DNA of 64,000 nucleotides. It comes from Breznakibacter xylanolyticus (lineage in GTDB: Bacteria; Bacteroidota; Bacteroidia; Bacteroidales; Marinilabiliaceae). Where the stretch lies: NCBI RefSeq assembly GCF_003254275.1, contig NZ_QKZK01000016.1, forward strand, positions 29,301-93,300. The letters run 5' to 3'. Positions 54,967 to 63,883 of the stretch are shown in pieces; the stretch's first letter is position 1, and every line of letters starts with the position of its first letter. The notes under the pieces are model-generated. The model was not told the origin of the DNA. It saw only the letters and a list, made by a program, of their open reading frames with translations, and ran no database searches. A program made the position numbers and the translations under genes.

Positions 54967-55710
54967 ATGAGAACATTCGGACTTATTGGGTATCCCCTAT
55001 CGCAGTCTTTCTCTCAAAAATATTTTACCGCCAAATTTGAGCGGGAGATCATCGACGGGGTTTACCATTTGTTACCCATCCCTTCCATTGACGATTTTCC
55101 TGCATTACTACAGCAGTATCCAGGAATTTCCGGCATGAATGTCACCATTCCGTATAAAGAGCAGGTGATGCCTTTTCTCACAAGTCTCAACCCTGTGGCT
55201 GCCGAAATTGGTGCTGTCAACGTTATTAAATTTAATTGGGATGGTGACAAACCCACCCTCACGGGGTATAATACCGACACCATTGGTTTTACCCGCTCCA
55301 TTGAGCCCTTTTTGAAGTCTCATCACACCAAAGCTTTGATTTTGGGTACCGGTGGGGCTGCGAAATCGGTCGCTTATTCCTTGGGAAAGTTGGGCCTCGT
55401 TTGCACTTATGTCTCTCGCACGCCAGTCGATGACACAATGCTGACATACGCACGTCTCAACGATGCCCTTCTGAAGGAATATACCGTGATTGTCAACGCT
55501 TCGCCATTGGGCATGTACCCCAAAGTGGATGCTTGTCCCGATATTCCCTACCACTTACTCACTTCCGAACACCTGCTTTACGATTTGGTTTACAATCCCG
55601 AAGTGACCCTTTTCCTCCAAAAAGGACTCGAAAGGGGGGCTGCTATTAAAAATGGGTTGGAGATGTTGCACATTCAGGCCGACGAGGCTTGGAAGATATG
55701 GAATGAATAG
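54967..55710 (+). CDS. aroE: Shikimate dehydrogenase
   Basis: NADPH-dependent reduction of 3-dehydroshikimate in the chorismate pathway, 247 residues. Shikimate site GYPLSQSFSQKYFTAKF near the start, NVTIPYKEQVMPF with the catalytic Lys near 62, GAVNVI, NTDTIGFTRSI with Asp near 102, GTGGAAKSVAYSL Rossmann loop near 123, NASPLGMYP and YDLVYNPEVTLFL, then GLEMLHIQA. The gene starts 10 bases after comA but beyond a strong terminator, so expression depends on readthrough. Convergent with truA. Confidence 0.96.
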   Translation: MRTFGLIGYPLSQSFSQKYFTAKFEREIIDGVYHLLPIPSIDDFPALLQQYPGISGMNVTIPYKEQVMPFLTSLNPVAAEIGAVNVIKFNWDGDKPTLTGYNTDTIGFTRSIEPFLKSHHTKALILGTGGAAKSVAYSLGKLGLVCTYVSRTPVDDTMLTYARLNDALLKEYTVIVNASPLGMYPKVDACPDIPYHLLTSEHLLYDLVYNPEVTLFLQKGLERGAAIKNGLEMLHIQADEAWKIWNE

Positions 55711-55789
55711 TTATCCATTCCGTCTCATTGAAGCAATTTGTAGTATTAGAAGGGTCTGATGGCTATCCACCCCTGTATAAAGACCGGGG

Positions 55790-56569
55790 TTAACGTACCG
55801 GCAACCAATACCCCGGCGTTGGCTTAAATACCGACGCCGGATAGTGTATGTCCACCAGGCTCAGTGCATGAGCCGGAACCGACATCCCGGCCTCACTACG
55901 ATTCTTGCGTTCAATGATGTCACAAAATTGTTCGGCGGATATCTTGCCACGCCCTACTTCCAAAAGTGTTCCCACAATCGCACGAACCATGTTGCGTAAA
56001 AAGCGATCGGCCTGTATGGTAAACACCCATGTTGATCCTTGCTGTTCCCATTGTGCCAGGTCGATGCGGCAAATATTGGTTTTGGCATTGCCGTGAAGCT
56101 TGCTAAAGCTGGTAAAATCCTGATAATTGAAAAGCAATGCTGCCGCTTGGTTCATTTTTTCAAAATCGGGCGTGAACCGGGGGAAATATGCCTGTTGGGT
56201 CTGAAACGGGTTTTTGTACAGTGACAAACGATATTCGTATCGCCTGGCAACGGCCGAGAAACGGCTGTGTGCCTCCGGCTCTACTTCCTGTATGGAATAT
56301 ACCGCAATATCGGGGGGTAAAATTCGATTCACCTTTTCAAGACAGGCTAGGGTCGAAACCAATGGTTCCGGCATATCGAAATGTGCCACAAAATAGGATG
56401 CATGCACCCCGGTGTCAGTGCGGCCGCACCCGGTAATGTCCGTTTGCACTCGAGTGGCTTTAAAAAAGGCATCTTGCAGTAATTCCTGGATGGTAATTCC
56501 GTTGGGCTGTATTTGCCAGCCATGGTAGCGGGATCCGTTATATGCCAGTTCAATAAAATATCGTGTCAT
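55790..56569 (-). CDS. truA: tRNA pseudouridine(38-40) synthase
   Basis: Converts U38-U40 of the tRNA anticodon arm to pseudouridine, 259 residues from ATG 56569. Start MTRYFIELAYNGSRYHGWQ, catalytic Asp in GCGRTDTGVHASYFVAHF near residue 50, then LNRILPPDI-like VNRILPPDIAVYS, ARRYEYRLSLYKNP and the ADRFLRNMVRAIVGTLLEVG segment. The TTG at 56608 would add 13 unneeded residues. The only other minus-strand neighbour is the kinase gene upstream. Confidence 0.96.
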   Translation of the reverse strand: MTRYFIELAYNGSRYHGWQIQPNGITIQELLQDAFFKATRVQTDITGCGRTDTGVHASYFVAHFDMPEPLVSTLACLEKVNRILPPDIAVYSIQEVEPEAHSRFSAVARRYEYRLSLYKNPFQTQQAYFPRFTPDFEKMNQAAALLFNYQDFTSFSKLHGNAKTNICRIDLAQWEQQGSTWVFTIQADRFLRNMVRAIVGTLLEVGRGKISAEQFCDIIERKNRSEAGMSVPAHALSLVDIHYPASVFKPTPGYWLPVR

Positions 56570-56626
56570 TGGGAGCAGAGGGCTTGTTTGAGCTTCAAAA
56601 ATAGGCAAAAATGGTTAGCTCTTTAT

Positions 56627-58897
56627 TCAATTCGACAGGTTGGGCAACGAAAAACCAAAGCGACTCCCTTTGCCGGGCTGGCTTTCGACCCATACTTTGC
56701 CCCCATGGCGTTCAATGAGATCTTTGCACAGCGACAGACCCAGGCCGGTGCCCTTTTCACCCATGGTACCACGGGTTGTGCCGGAGATTGTCCCCGAAAA
56801 TAGTGTGTCCAGTTTATCGGCTTCTATGCCCACGCCCGTATCCGAAACAATGATTTCGGTATTGGAGGTGTGGTGTTGAGCTGTAATGGTGATTACGCCA
56901 TCGGGATGGGTAAATTTGAGGGCATTGCCCACGAAATTTCGGAACACGGTACGCAGCATGTTGGGGTCGCCTTGCACCTCCAAATTTTCTGCGATCTCGG
57001 TGTCGATATGAATGCGTTTGAGGGTGGCCGTTGGAGCCACTGTGCGGATGACCTCACCCACCATTTCGTTCACTTTCAATGGCGTTTTTTTGATGGCCAG
57101 ATGGTTTTGTTGCACGCGCGACCATTCCAACAGGTTTTCAATCATGGTCAGGGTTTCTTGTGCCGAGTTTTTTACCATCTCCAGATACTCGTGGCGCTCC
57201 TGTTCGTTTAAAAGATTTTGCTTTTTTAGTAATATATCCAACAGCCCGATGATAGAGAAAAAGGGACTGCGTAAGTCGTGCGCGATGATTGAAAAAAGCT
57301 TGTCTTTTTCTTTGTTGAGATTTTCAAGTTCTTGATTTTTATATTTTAGCAACTCACCGGTGAGTCGTAATTCTGTGAGGTCGCGCGAAATGATGAGAAT
57401 CATCTTGGGCAGACCATGTTCGTCGCGTATCATGGTGGCGCTCACTTCCAGAGGGATGGTAAATCGATCGGTACGAACAATATTGAGAATCAGACAAACC
57501 GGATTAGACTGCTGGTGTAATTTGAGGAATTCTTCGTGCACATATTTACGGTCCGATTCCTCAACGTGACGAATGGCTTTTTTTCCAATCATCGCCTCGG
57601 CATTATGATAGCCCAAGCTAATGGCTCCCTGATGATTGCTCATGATCCAGTAACCATCAATCGAACACAGAGCGATGCCATAGGGCGAGGTCTCCACCAA
57701 TGTGCGGAAGCGCTGTTCGCTCTCCCGAAGGTTTTTCTCGGTTTGAATATGTTCCTGTATCTCGTTATAGAGTTTTTGGTTGAGTTGATAGAGATCCTGG
57801 GTGCGTTCAATCACCTTATGTTCCAAGTGTTGATTAAAGAAGAGAATCTCTTTGGTGAGTGACTTGTGATCGACATAAATTAACCGCATGTGCCGCACTT
57901 GTAAGAGCAGTAATGACAATCCTCCGATATAGAGAATGGCCATGTTGGCTGTGCTGTTGGTGTAAAACAGATAAAACAATAAGCCATACAACAACAAACA
58001 AAATGCGTAAGGAATATATGTCACCCACTCCTGATGCGACATGCCCACATGAACAGTTCCATGTTCATTTTCTTCCCGTTGGTCTTTGATGGAAAGAGCG
58101 GACAGGGACATGAGAAAATAAAAGGCGAAATATCCCAAGTCAATCCAATCGCCTGTATCGTAGGTGTCTTGATACGACAGGGCCGTGTAAGCAATGTCGG
58201 TCACCACCACGATGCTAAGTGCCACCACCATCAATCGGATGGCCCGATTGGCCATACGCAACGGATATTTGTACAAGAGCATCACAATGGACCAAAACAC
58301 CAGGATGTCACCCAGTGGATAAGCGATGACCAGGAGGGTTTTTATAATATCCTCTTGTTGCGAAACAAAGAAGGGATACACCACCAGATACCAAAATATC
58401 ACAGCGGTGCAGATGAGAATCATGATGAGTTCATTGAGCGCTTTGCGGCGGTAAAAGGCGCTTTTCTCCATATTGGGTAATGCCCACACCCCGGCAATGA
58501 TAAATGGATAATTCATTAAATACCCAATGTCAGCCAGGGAAGGGTCAGTTTCCAAATGCCATATCAGTTCATTGAATAGCCAAAGCAAATCGCCCATGAA
58601 CCAAAAGAACATTGACAGGCTAAAGAATTTTAAGCTGCTTCGATAGTCTGACGGAGTTTGGGGATGTTGCCACACATAAAGCAGGATGCCAAAAGCCATG
58701 CCCGAACAAGCCAAAAAAAAGAAATTGCCAAATACCAGCAGTGGGGTTGCCGGAAGGATGGCATAACTCAAAACAGCCATCATAAACAGGCCAATGGTGA
58801 TACGGATCAGATTTTTAAAATTGATCATTCGGTGTCGTCGGATGTGAGGAAGGGTGATTGTCTCCATAATTTCTTCTCCAACCCCAAGTTCGTACAT
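56627..58897 (-). CDS. Membrane sensor histidine kinase with PAS domain
   Basis: 756 residues. Residues 25-330 hold about eight or nine membrane helices (MMAVLSYAILPATPLLVFGN onward), a 7TM-like or MASE-type sensor. A short coiled coil (340-380) precedes a PAS domain (about 385-500: RFRTLVETSPYGIALCSIDG, MIGKKAIRHV). HisKA has the phospho-His in FSIIAHDLRSPFFSIIGL near 520, and HATPase has NFVGNALKFTHPDG, DTGVGIEADKLD and GEKGTGLGLSLCKD. No response regulator adjoins it. ATG at 58867 (METITL) is an alternative start. Signal unknown. Confidence 0.92.
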   Translation of the reverse strand: MYELGVGEEIMETITLPHIRRHRMINFKNLIRITIGLFMMAVLSYAILPATPLLVFGNFFFLACSGMAFGILLYVWQHPQTPSDYRSSLKFFSLSMFFWFMGDLLWLFNELIWHLETDPSLADIGYLMNYPFIIAGVWALPNMEKSAFYRRKALNELIMILICTAVIFWYLVVYPFFVSQQEDIIKTLLVIAYPLGDILVFWSIVMLLYKYPLRMANRAIRLMVVALSIVVVTDIAYTALSYQDTYDTGDWIDLGYFAFYFLMSLSALSIKDQREENEHGTVHVGMSHQEWVTYIPYAFCLLLYGLLFYLFYTNSTANMAILYIGGLSLLLLQVRHMRLIYVDHKSLTKEILFFNQHLEHKVIERTQDLYQLNQKLYNEIQEHIQTEKNLRESEQRFRTLVETSPYGIALCSIDGYWIMSNHQGAISLGYHNAEAMIGKKAIRHVEESDRKYVHEEFLKLHQQSNPVCLILNIVRTDRFTIPLEVSATMIRDEHGLPKMILIISRDLTELRLTGELLKYKNQELENLNKEKDKLFSIIAHDLRSPFFSIIGLLDILLKKQNLLNEQERHEYLEMVKNSAQETLTMIENLLEWSRVQQNHLAIKKTPLKVNEMVGEVIRTVAPTATLKRIHIDTEIAENLEVQGDPNMLRTVFRNFVGNALKFTHPDGVITITAQHHTSNTEIIVSDTGVGIEADKLDTLFSGTISGTTRGTMGEKGTGLGLSLCKDLIERHGGKVWVESQPGKGSRFGFSLPNLSN

Positions 58898-59285
58898 TCA
58901 GGGAGCAATGTCACCTAAAACAATGATGAAATGATCTGTCATGCCCCAAAACACGATAAAAAGGGGGCGCTCCCCCCTCCTTTTGTCCTAAGATGGGTGC
59001 GATGAATGACGGAAAGACGTAATTTTGATGCCCAATAGATTCGGATGTTGGAATGCCTGTTGAATGCATTACAACCCAGCATTAACTCATCTTCATCAAC
59101 GTGTCTGACTAATAACTCACACTGAGTTTCAGTGAGAAAACATGAGAACCAGTGAGGCGAAGAAACCTCAGTGTAACTCAGCAAAGGGAGTTATATAGTC
59201 GTCTGTTCTGTGATGAATCAATGTATTTCAACATTTTAAAGGTGCCTGAAAGGGCCGAATCGTCTTTACCGATAATGATAGCGTT
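58898..59285. other. Intergenic stretch with short repeats
   Basis: About 390 bases between divergent kinase and transporter genes. It holds a terminator-like hairpin (58958-58984) and a repetitive stretch around 59115-59190 with CACTGAGTTTCAGTG, CCTCAGTGTAACTCAG and GAGTTAT-type words, similar in style to 61110-61260. An 81-codon frame at 58939-59184 lacks support. Confidence 0.5.
58958..58984 (-). terminator. Orphan terminator-like hairpin
   Basis: On the minus strand GGGGG, loop AGCG, CCCCC, then TTTTT. No minus-strand gene ends here; the next one upstream on that strand is cysC, beyond the plus-strand transporter genes. Confidence 0.55.
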
Positions 59286-59834
59286 TTGAAAACACGTCCC
59301 TCTTCTGTTGATTTGTTTACCACCTTTTTCAAGATTGGTTTTTTCACCTTTGGTGGCGGGTTGGCCATGATTCCCTTCATTCAGGCCGAATTCACCACCA
59401 AAAACAAATGGCTCACGCAGGACGACATGGTCGACATCATCGCCCTGTCGCAATCGCTGCCGGGCATTATTGCCATTAACTCATCCATTTTTATCGGGTT
59501 GCGGCTGCGGGGGCTTCCCGGCGCTTTGATGGCTGCCTTGGGAACCATTTTGCCGGCTTTTCTCTCCATCATTGCCATTCTGGTGGTGTTGGTCAATTTC
59601 GAAGAAAACTTCTACGTCCAAAAGGTGTTTACCGGCATCAAGGCCACGTCGGCCGCCCTCATACTCGATACGGTGATTCGTTTGGTGCGGTCGTCGCTCA
59701 AAAACAGGTTCGCCTGGGCCATGGCGGCCATCACGTTTTTGCTTATCACCATCTTCAATGTCAATGCAGCCTGGGGAATTCTCATTGGAGCCCTCTCGGG
59801 ATGGATTTGGTTCGTTTACATCAAAAAGATTTAA
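59286..59834 (+). CDS. Chromate transporter family, N-terminal half-size subunit
   Basis: 182-residue membrane protein of the CHR family, half the size of fused ChrA. Family signature FFTFGGGLAMIPFIQAEF near residue 20, then DIIALSQSLPGIIAINSSIFIG, about five or six helices ending in WIWFVYIKKI. The only in-frame start in range is TTG at 59286 (stop at 59247-59249). The second half-size gene starts 5 bases after its stop, so the two form the short-chain pair that assembles a heteromeric exporter. Chromate export is the type function, but the true ion may differ. Confidence 0.9.
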   Translation: MKTRPSSVDLFTTFFKIGFFTFGGGLAMIPFIQAEFTTKNKWLTQDDMVDIIALSQSLPGIIAINSSIFIGLRLRGLPGALMAALGTILPAFLSIIAILVVLVNFEENFYVQKVFTGIKATSAALILDTVIRLVRSSLKNRFAWAMAAITFLLITIFNVNAAWGILIGALSGWIWFVYIKKI

Positions 59835-59838
59835 CGCT

Positions 59839-60420
59839 ATGGCATATCTGCAGCTCTTTTATGTGTTTTTCAAGGTTGGCATTTTGGGTTTTGGCGGCGG
59901 ATACGCCATCTTGCCCATGATTTATCAGGAGATACAGACGTTTGGTTTTATCACGCACGATGATTTTTCGAACCTGGTGGCTTTGTCGCAAGTCACTCCG
60001 GGGCCCATTGCCATCAATGCTGCCACGTATGTGGGGTTTAAAACGGCCGGCACGCTGGGTGCCACTGTGGCCACTGTGGCGGTGACGCTGCCTTCGCTCA
60101 TGCTCATTGTGATTGTGTCGCATGTGCTGAGTAAGTTCAAGGAGAACGTGGTCATTCAGGGCATCCTCAAAGGCATTCGGCCGGCCACCATCGGGCTTAT
60201 TGGCTCTGCATTTATCTTTCTGGGGCAGGCGGCTTTTATGAACAGTACTTCTCTCCTGCCCGATGCTCAACTGACATCGTGGCTGGGTGCCGTTCAGTGG
60301 GAGGCCGTCATCATTTTTGTGATCATCTTTGCCCTGATGCGACTCACCAAGCTGGGCGCCATTTTATTGACGCTGGTGGGGGCGCTGCTGGGGTTGTGTT
60401 TGCCGGCCTTGCATGGTTAA
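59839..60420 (+). CDS. Chromate transporter family, C-terminal half-size subunit
   Basis: 193 residues from ATG 59839. Partner of the upstream half: ILGFGGGYAILPMIYQE near residue 22, FSNLVALSQVTPGPIAINAAT near 50, VGFKTAGTLGATVATVAVTL, and a last helix ILLTLVGALLGL. Same fold as the partner in inverted topology is the family model. Cotranscribed with the N-terminal subunit. An upstream in-frame ATG at 59758 lies in the previous gene and is not used. Convergent with cysC. Confidence 0.92.
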   Translation: MAYLQLFYVFFKVGILGFGGGYAILPMIYQEIQTFGFITHDDFSNLVALSQVTPGPIAINAATYVGFKTAGTLGATVATVAVTLPSLMLIVIVSHVLSKFKENVVIQGILKGIRPATIGLIGSAFIFLGQAAFMNSTSLLPDAQLTSWLGAVQWEAVIIFVIIFALMRLTKLGAILLTLVGALLGLCLPALHG

Positions 60421-60505
60421 AGGCTCATCATCGCGTCGATTTACTCCTATTTTGTGGGCATTGTTACCTATGATCTCTGTTGTGTGGCTATCAATGAAAG
60501 ACAAA

Positions 60506-61072
60506 TTATTGAACTGCGCGCGGCATCGAATCACAAGGTTGTGTGGGGTTAATTGCGTCCAATAAAATGTGTACACAAACATCCACCGAACTGTGGTCGG
60601 TGGTGATGGTGACATCGGGGTGTCGGGGGGCTTCGAACAACGAATCGATGCCGGTGAAGTTTTTGATTTCACCCCGATCGACTTTCAGGTAAAAGCCTTT
60701 GGGATCGCGACGGCGGCAGGTGTCGAGCGATGCCTGCACATACACCTGAGTCAGCGGGGTATTGTGCAACACCTGTTGCATCACCCGGCGGGTCTCTTCG
60801 GTAGGGGTGATGAAACTGCACAGAGTTACGAAGCCCGATTCCATAAACAGCTTGGCCACTTCGGCGCTGCGGCGGATGTTCTCGAGCCGATCCTCGAGCG
60901 AAAAGCCCAGGTTACTGTTCAGCCCCCGGCGTAGGTCGTCACCATCGAGCTGTTTCACGGCAATGCCTTTCTGCCTCAGCGTTTTTGCCACGGCATCTGA
61001 CAGGGTGGTTTTGCCGGCGCCCGATAATCCAAAAAACCAAATGACTTGGGGTTGCATGTTGAAAGGTTTCAT
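60506..61072 (-). CDS. cysC: Adenylyl-sulfate kinase
   Basis: Phosphorylates APS to PAPS in sulfate assimilation, 188 residues. P-loop FFGLSGAGKTTLSD near residue 15, LDGDDLRRGLNSNLGFS (GDxxR motif), ENIRRSAEVAKLF, CSFITPTEETRR, VYVQASLDTCRRRDPKG and KNFTGIDSLFEAP. cysD/cysN are not visible in the window. Whether PAPS serves reduction or sulfonate transfer is open; comA is 6 kb away. Start ATG 61072, or ATG 61057 (MQPQVIWFFG). Convergent with the chromate genes. Confidence 0.95.
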   Translation of the reverse strand: MKPFNMQPQVIWFFGLSGAGKTTLSDAVAKTLRQKGIAVKQLDGDDLRRGLNSNLGFSLEDRLENIRRSAEVAKLFMESGFVTLCSFITPTEETRRVMQQVLHNTPLTQVYVQASLDTCRRRDPKGFYLKVDRGEIKNFTGIDSLFEAPRHPDVTITTDHSSVDVCVHILLDAINPTQPCDSMPRAVQ

Positions 61073-61453
61073 AATTTGAGTTAAGTGATGGTCTATCTAT
61101 GGGAAACTCGGTGACTTCTTTGTGTAACGCTGAGGTATTATGACACTGAGTCAAAATAAACGCAAAGGCGCGAAGGCGCTGAGTGATATTGTTACGCCTT
61201 GCGTTAAAATAACAAAGCAGATAACTCAAAGAGTTATAAAGTAGTTGAACTGAGTTTTCAATGAACACAGAGGCACAGCGTTTTTTTTGATTATCATTTA
61301 AGGTTGAGAAACTTTAAATCTGTGTTAAAATAATAAAAGCAGATAACTGAAAAGTGTTACATATTAAGAGTCGCAGAGTCGCGGAGGGAATGATTGAGTT
61401 ATCATTCTCCGCGACTTAGCGTCTCTGCGTTTACAAATCACTCATTGAGTGGA
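61073..61453. repeat. Repeat-rich intergenic region
   Basis: 380 bases of short related repeats and no gene. A 9-base-periodic word cluster near 61158-61183 (CGCAAAGGCGCGAAGGCGC) is followed by two copies of a 36-38 base direct repeat at 61201-61236 and 61322-61359 (both with TTAAAATAA and AGCAGATAACT), and then a long interrupted hairpin at 61372-61429. Confidence 0.75.
61372..61429. repeat. Long interrupted inverted repeat
   Basis: CGCAGA...AGTCGCGGAG...GAATGAT pairs with ATCATT...CTCCGCGACT...TCTGCG around TGAGTT, with small bulges. It lies 25 bases after the stop of the large minus-strand gene and may end its transcript, though a T-run is missing. Confidence 0.7.
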
Positions 61454-63883
61454 TTAGTTTTTGACAATTTTCACGGTTTGTGTGTCACCATTCACGGTTA
61501 CACGCACCAGGTAGATGCCATTGGGCATGGCTGACAGGTCGATGTGTGCGCGGCCGTTTTCAATGGTGCCATTCAACAGGCGTGTGCCGCTCAGGCTTTC
61601 AACACCATAAGTGCCCGGTTGGTCGGTGCCCGTTTCGACGGTCACACTTCCGGCGGTGGGGTTGGGAAGCACCGACAGAGGCGAGCCGGCAGCGAATGAC
61701 GACGACGAGGCCTTTTCTTTCACCTCGATGGACATGCTGAGCTCGGTTTTGTTGCCGGTTTTATCGGTGGCTGTCCAGGTAACTGTGTGGGTGCCCACAT
61801 CAATGGATTCTCCGGCCAATGTGCTGCTGTTGTTGAAATTGTTGGTTACAACCAACCCATCGCAGTTATCGGTCGCTACCAACGGATCGAATTCGGTGCC
61901 GTTAACGGTATAGGTGAGTGTTCCGATCTCGATTTTTACGGTAGCATCGGCCGGTAGAGTCAACTCCGGTGCGGTGATGTCGGTCCAGAGGTATTGACGG
62001 AGACGGAAAGTGGGGTTTAGTTTGTCGGTATCATACACAAACACGTCCAGACCACAAGTTTTATTTGTAATACTGGTGAAGGTATTATAGTTTGATTTGA
62101 TAACATCACCATCAGCAGACATGTAATCCTGATAAACAAATTCATTGTCACTATTCTGGAGATATACCTTTATAGCTTCACTTTCATTCGAATATCCCGA
62201 AACAAACAAATCAAGATTCCCATCATTATCAATATCACCAAAAGAGATAAAGTTAACGGTACCATTCCCAAAAGAAACGAATTCTTCGCCCGCTTTGAGT
62301 GCCACAGGCGCTTGGAAACCGTTTTCGGTCTGCGCATATTGATAAATCATTCCGTCATTATTGGAAGGCACAAAGAGGTCAGGATAACCGTCACCCGTTA
62401 AATCGGCAAATTCAAAATTTGAGAACCGATCGATTAATAATTTGTCAGTCCCGGTCATGATGATTTCACCTTTGATTAGTTGATCATCTTGACTATAAGC
62501 ATATTTCTGCAGCTTGAATTTATCAATAAAATTTATGATGTCATAAGAATCATACTCCGGGATGATCAATTCAAATTGCCCGGAAGGATCTAACTGCGTT
62601 AATGAAAATCCACGATTGCTTGTAATGAGTGTGTTGTTTTCACTCAAATATTCCTGAAAAATAAAATCTCCATCAGAATTGGCTTTTGCAGTTCCAATAT
62701 TTGAATTGGAACTAAAAAACAATTCAAGTACGCCGTCATTGTTCAGATCAACCAACGTGAATTCTGTGAAAGGCGCTTTATTTAACATCGATTCGGTAGT
62801 CTTTAAGTTTTCAGAACTACTAAATGTTCCTGGTATCTCAGTGTCCTTATAGAGATTGATTTTATCCCCGTTCAGGTTGCACACATCCAATATCCCGTCG
62901 CCATCTACATCGGCAATGGCACCCATTGGCGTTTTGGGGACATATTGCGCATCTTTTACAAGAAGATAATTAAAGTTTGTAAATGTACCTGTACCATCAT
63001 TGGGGTAATATCGGAGTTCACTTTTAGAGCGGTCAATGAAATCAACTTTACTATCGCCGTTAATATCGGCCATATCGAAGTCATATGAGTCGAAAGCTGT
63101 GCCATTTATTTTTAGAGGTGTCGAATTAGAGAAGTTCCCACCTTCATTTTTAAAAATCATCACGCTATTCGTACTTGGAATTTGGGGTTCATATGAATAA
63201 TTCTGAAACCCTATCAGTAAATCAACATCTCCATCCCCATCCACATCGGCCATCTTAAGCGAATTAATCCATGTGAATGGGTGTGATAGTGAATTGTCTT
63301 TTTTAAAAACTCCGTTGGTGTTTTTAAAAATTTGTATTTCAGATGAGTACCACGCATCATTAGATGCTATTAAATCTAAATCCCCATCAGAGTCAATGTC
63401 ACCAAATGTAAGAATGCATCCATAATCAATCTTGATTTCGGAATTTAAATCATTTTTCAAAGTGCCGTGACTAGTAAAATTCCCGATTCCATCATTTAAG
63501 AATTCGTTAATGGTACCATTGCGCATTCCTAGGTATAAATCCTGATCGCCATCCTGATCCAGATCGGCAAAAGCCATACTAATTGTTCCGGTGGCTTCCA
63601 GATCAGCGGTCTGAAACAGCTTCACATCCCCCTTGAGCTTGAATTCCTGGGCGTTGGCCGTTGCAGCAGTGAGCACCAGGGCCAATGCGGTACCTGCCAG
63701 GCGGATGCCGGTGTGGGATTGCATTTTTTCGAGCTGGTGAAACACCGTTTTCAGCTTGTTGAGCAGTTGGTTATGCTCATTGGCATCCATGGCCACGGCC
63801 AGCCGCTGGTGCACCTTGTTAAACTTCGCGACCAGTCGGTTCCACTGTCGCCATTGGCGTACAAAAAGTAGTTTCTTCCTCAT
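61454..63883 (-). CDS. Secreted FG-GAP/VCBS repeat protein with T9SS sorting domain
   Basis: 809 residues. Hydrophobic export segment at 58-78 (GIRLAGTALALVLTAATANA) after a basic, helical N-terminus of 53 residues; ATG 63724 (MQSHTG) would give a normal signal peptide. Residues 85-640 contain at least eight FG-GAP-like calcium motifs (DLDQDGDQDLYLG, DVDGDGDVDLLIG, DLTGDGYPDLFVP and others), forming a beta-propeller. Residues 650-730 are an HYR/Ig-like domain (DITAPELTLP...VGTHTVTWTATDKTGN). The last 75 are a type A C-terminal sorting domain (VLPNPTAGSVTVET...GIYLVRVTVNG). Probably exported by type IX secretion and attached to the cell surface. Binding partner unknown. Confidence 0.92.
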   Translation of the reverse strand: MRKKLLFVRQWRQWNRLVAKFNKVHQRLAVAMDANEHNQLLNKLKTVFHQLEKMQSHTGIRLAGTALALVLTAATANAQEFKLKGDVKLFQTADLEATGTISMAFADLDQDGDQDLYLGMRNGTINEFLNDGIGNFTSHGTLKNDLNSEIKIDYGCILTFGDIDSDGDLDLIASNDAWYSSEIQIFKNTNGVFKKDNSLSHPFTWINSLKMADVDGDGDVDLLIGFQNYSYEPQIPSTNSVMIFKNEGGNFSNSTPLKINGTAFDSYDFDMADINGDSKVDFIDRSKSELRYYPNDGTGTFTNFNYLLVKDAQYVPKTPMGAIADVDGDGILDVCNLNGDKINLYKDTEIPGTFSSSENLKTTESMLNKAPFTEFTLVDLNNDGVLELFFSSNSNIGTAKANSDGDFIFQEYLSENNTLITSNRGFSLTQLDPSGQFELIIPEYDSYDIINFIDKFKLQKYAYSQDDQLIKGEIIMTGTDKLLIDRFSNFEFADLTGDGYPDLFVPSNNDGMIYQYAQTENGFQAPVALKAGEEFVSFGNGTVNFISFGDIDNDGNLDLFVSGYSNESEAIKVYLQNSDNEFVYQDYMSADGDVIKSNYNTFTSITNKTCGLDVFVYDTDKLNPTFRLRQYLWTDITAPELTLPADATVKIEIGTLTYTVNGTEFDPLVATDNCDGLVVTNNFNNSSTLAGESIDVGTHTVTWTATDKTGNKTELSMSIEVKEKASSSSFAAGSPLSVLPNPTAGSVTVETGTDQPGTYGVESLSGTRLLNGTIENGRAHIDLSAMPNGIYLVRVTVNGDTQTVKIVKN

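Noticed and set aside
58939..59184. 81-codon minus-strand frame upstream of the kinase
   Set aside because: It runs through a terminator hairpin and repeat words, with no family support.
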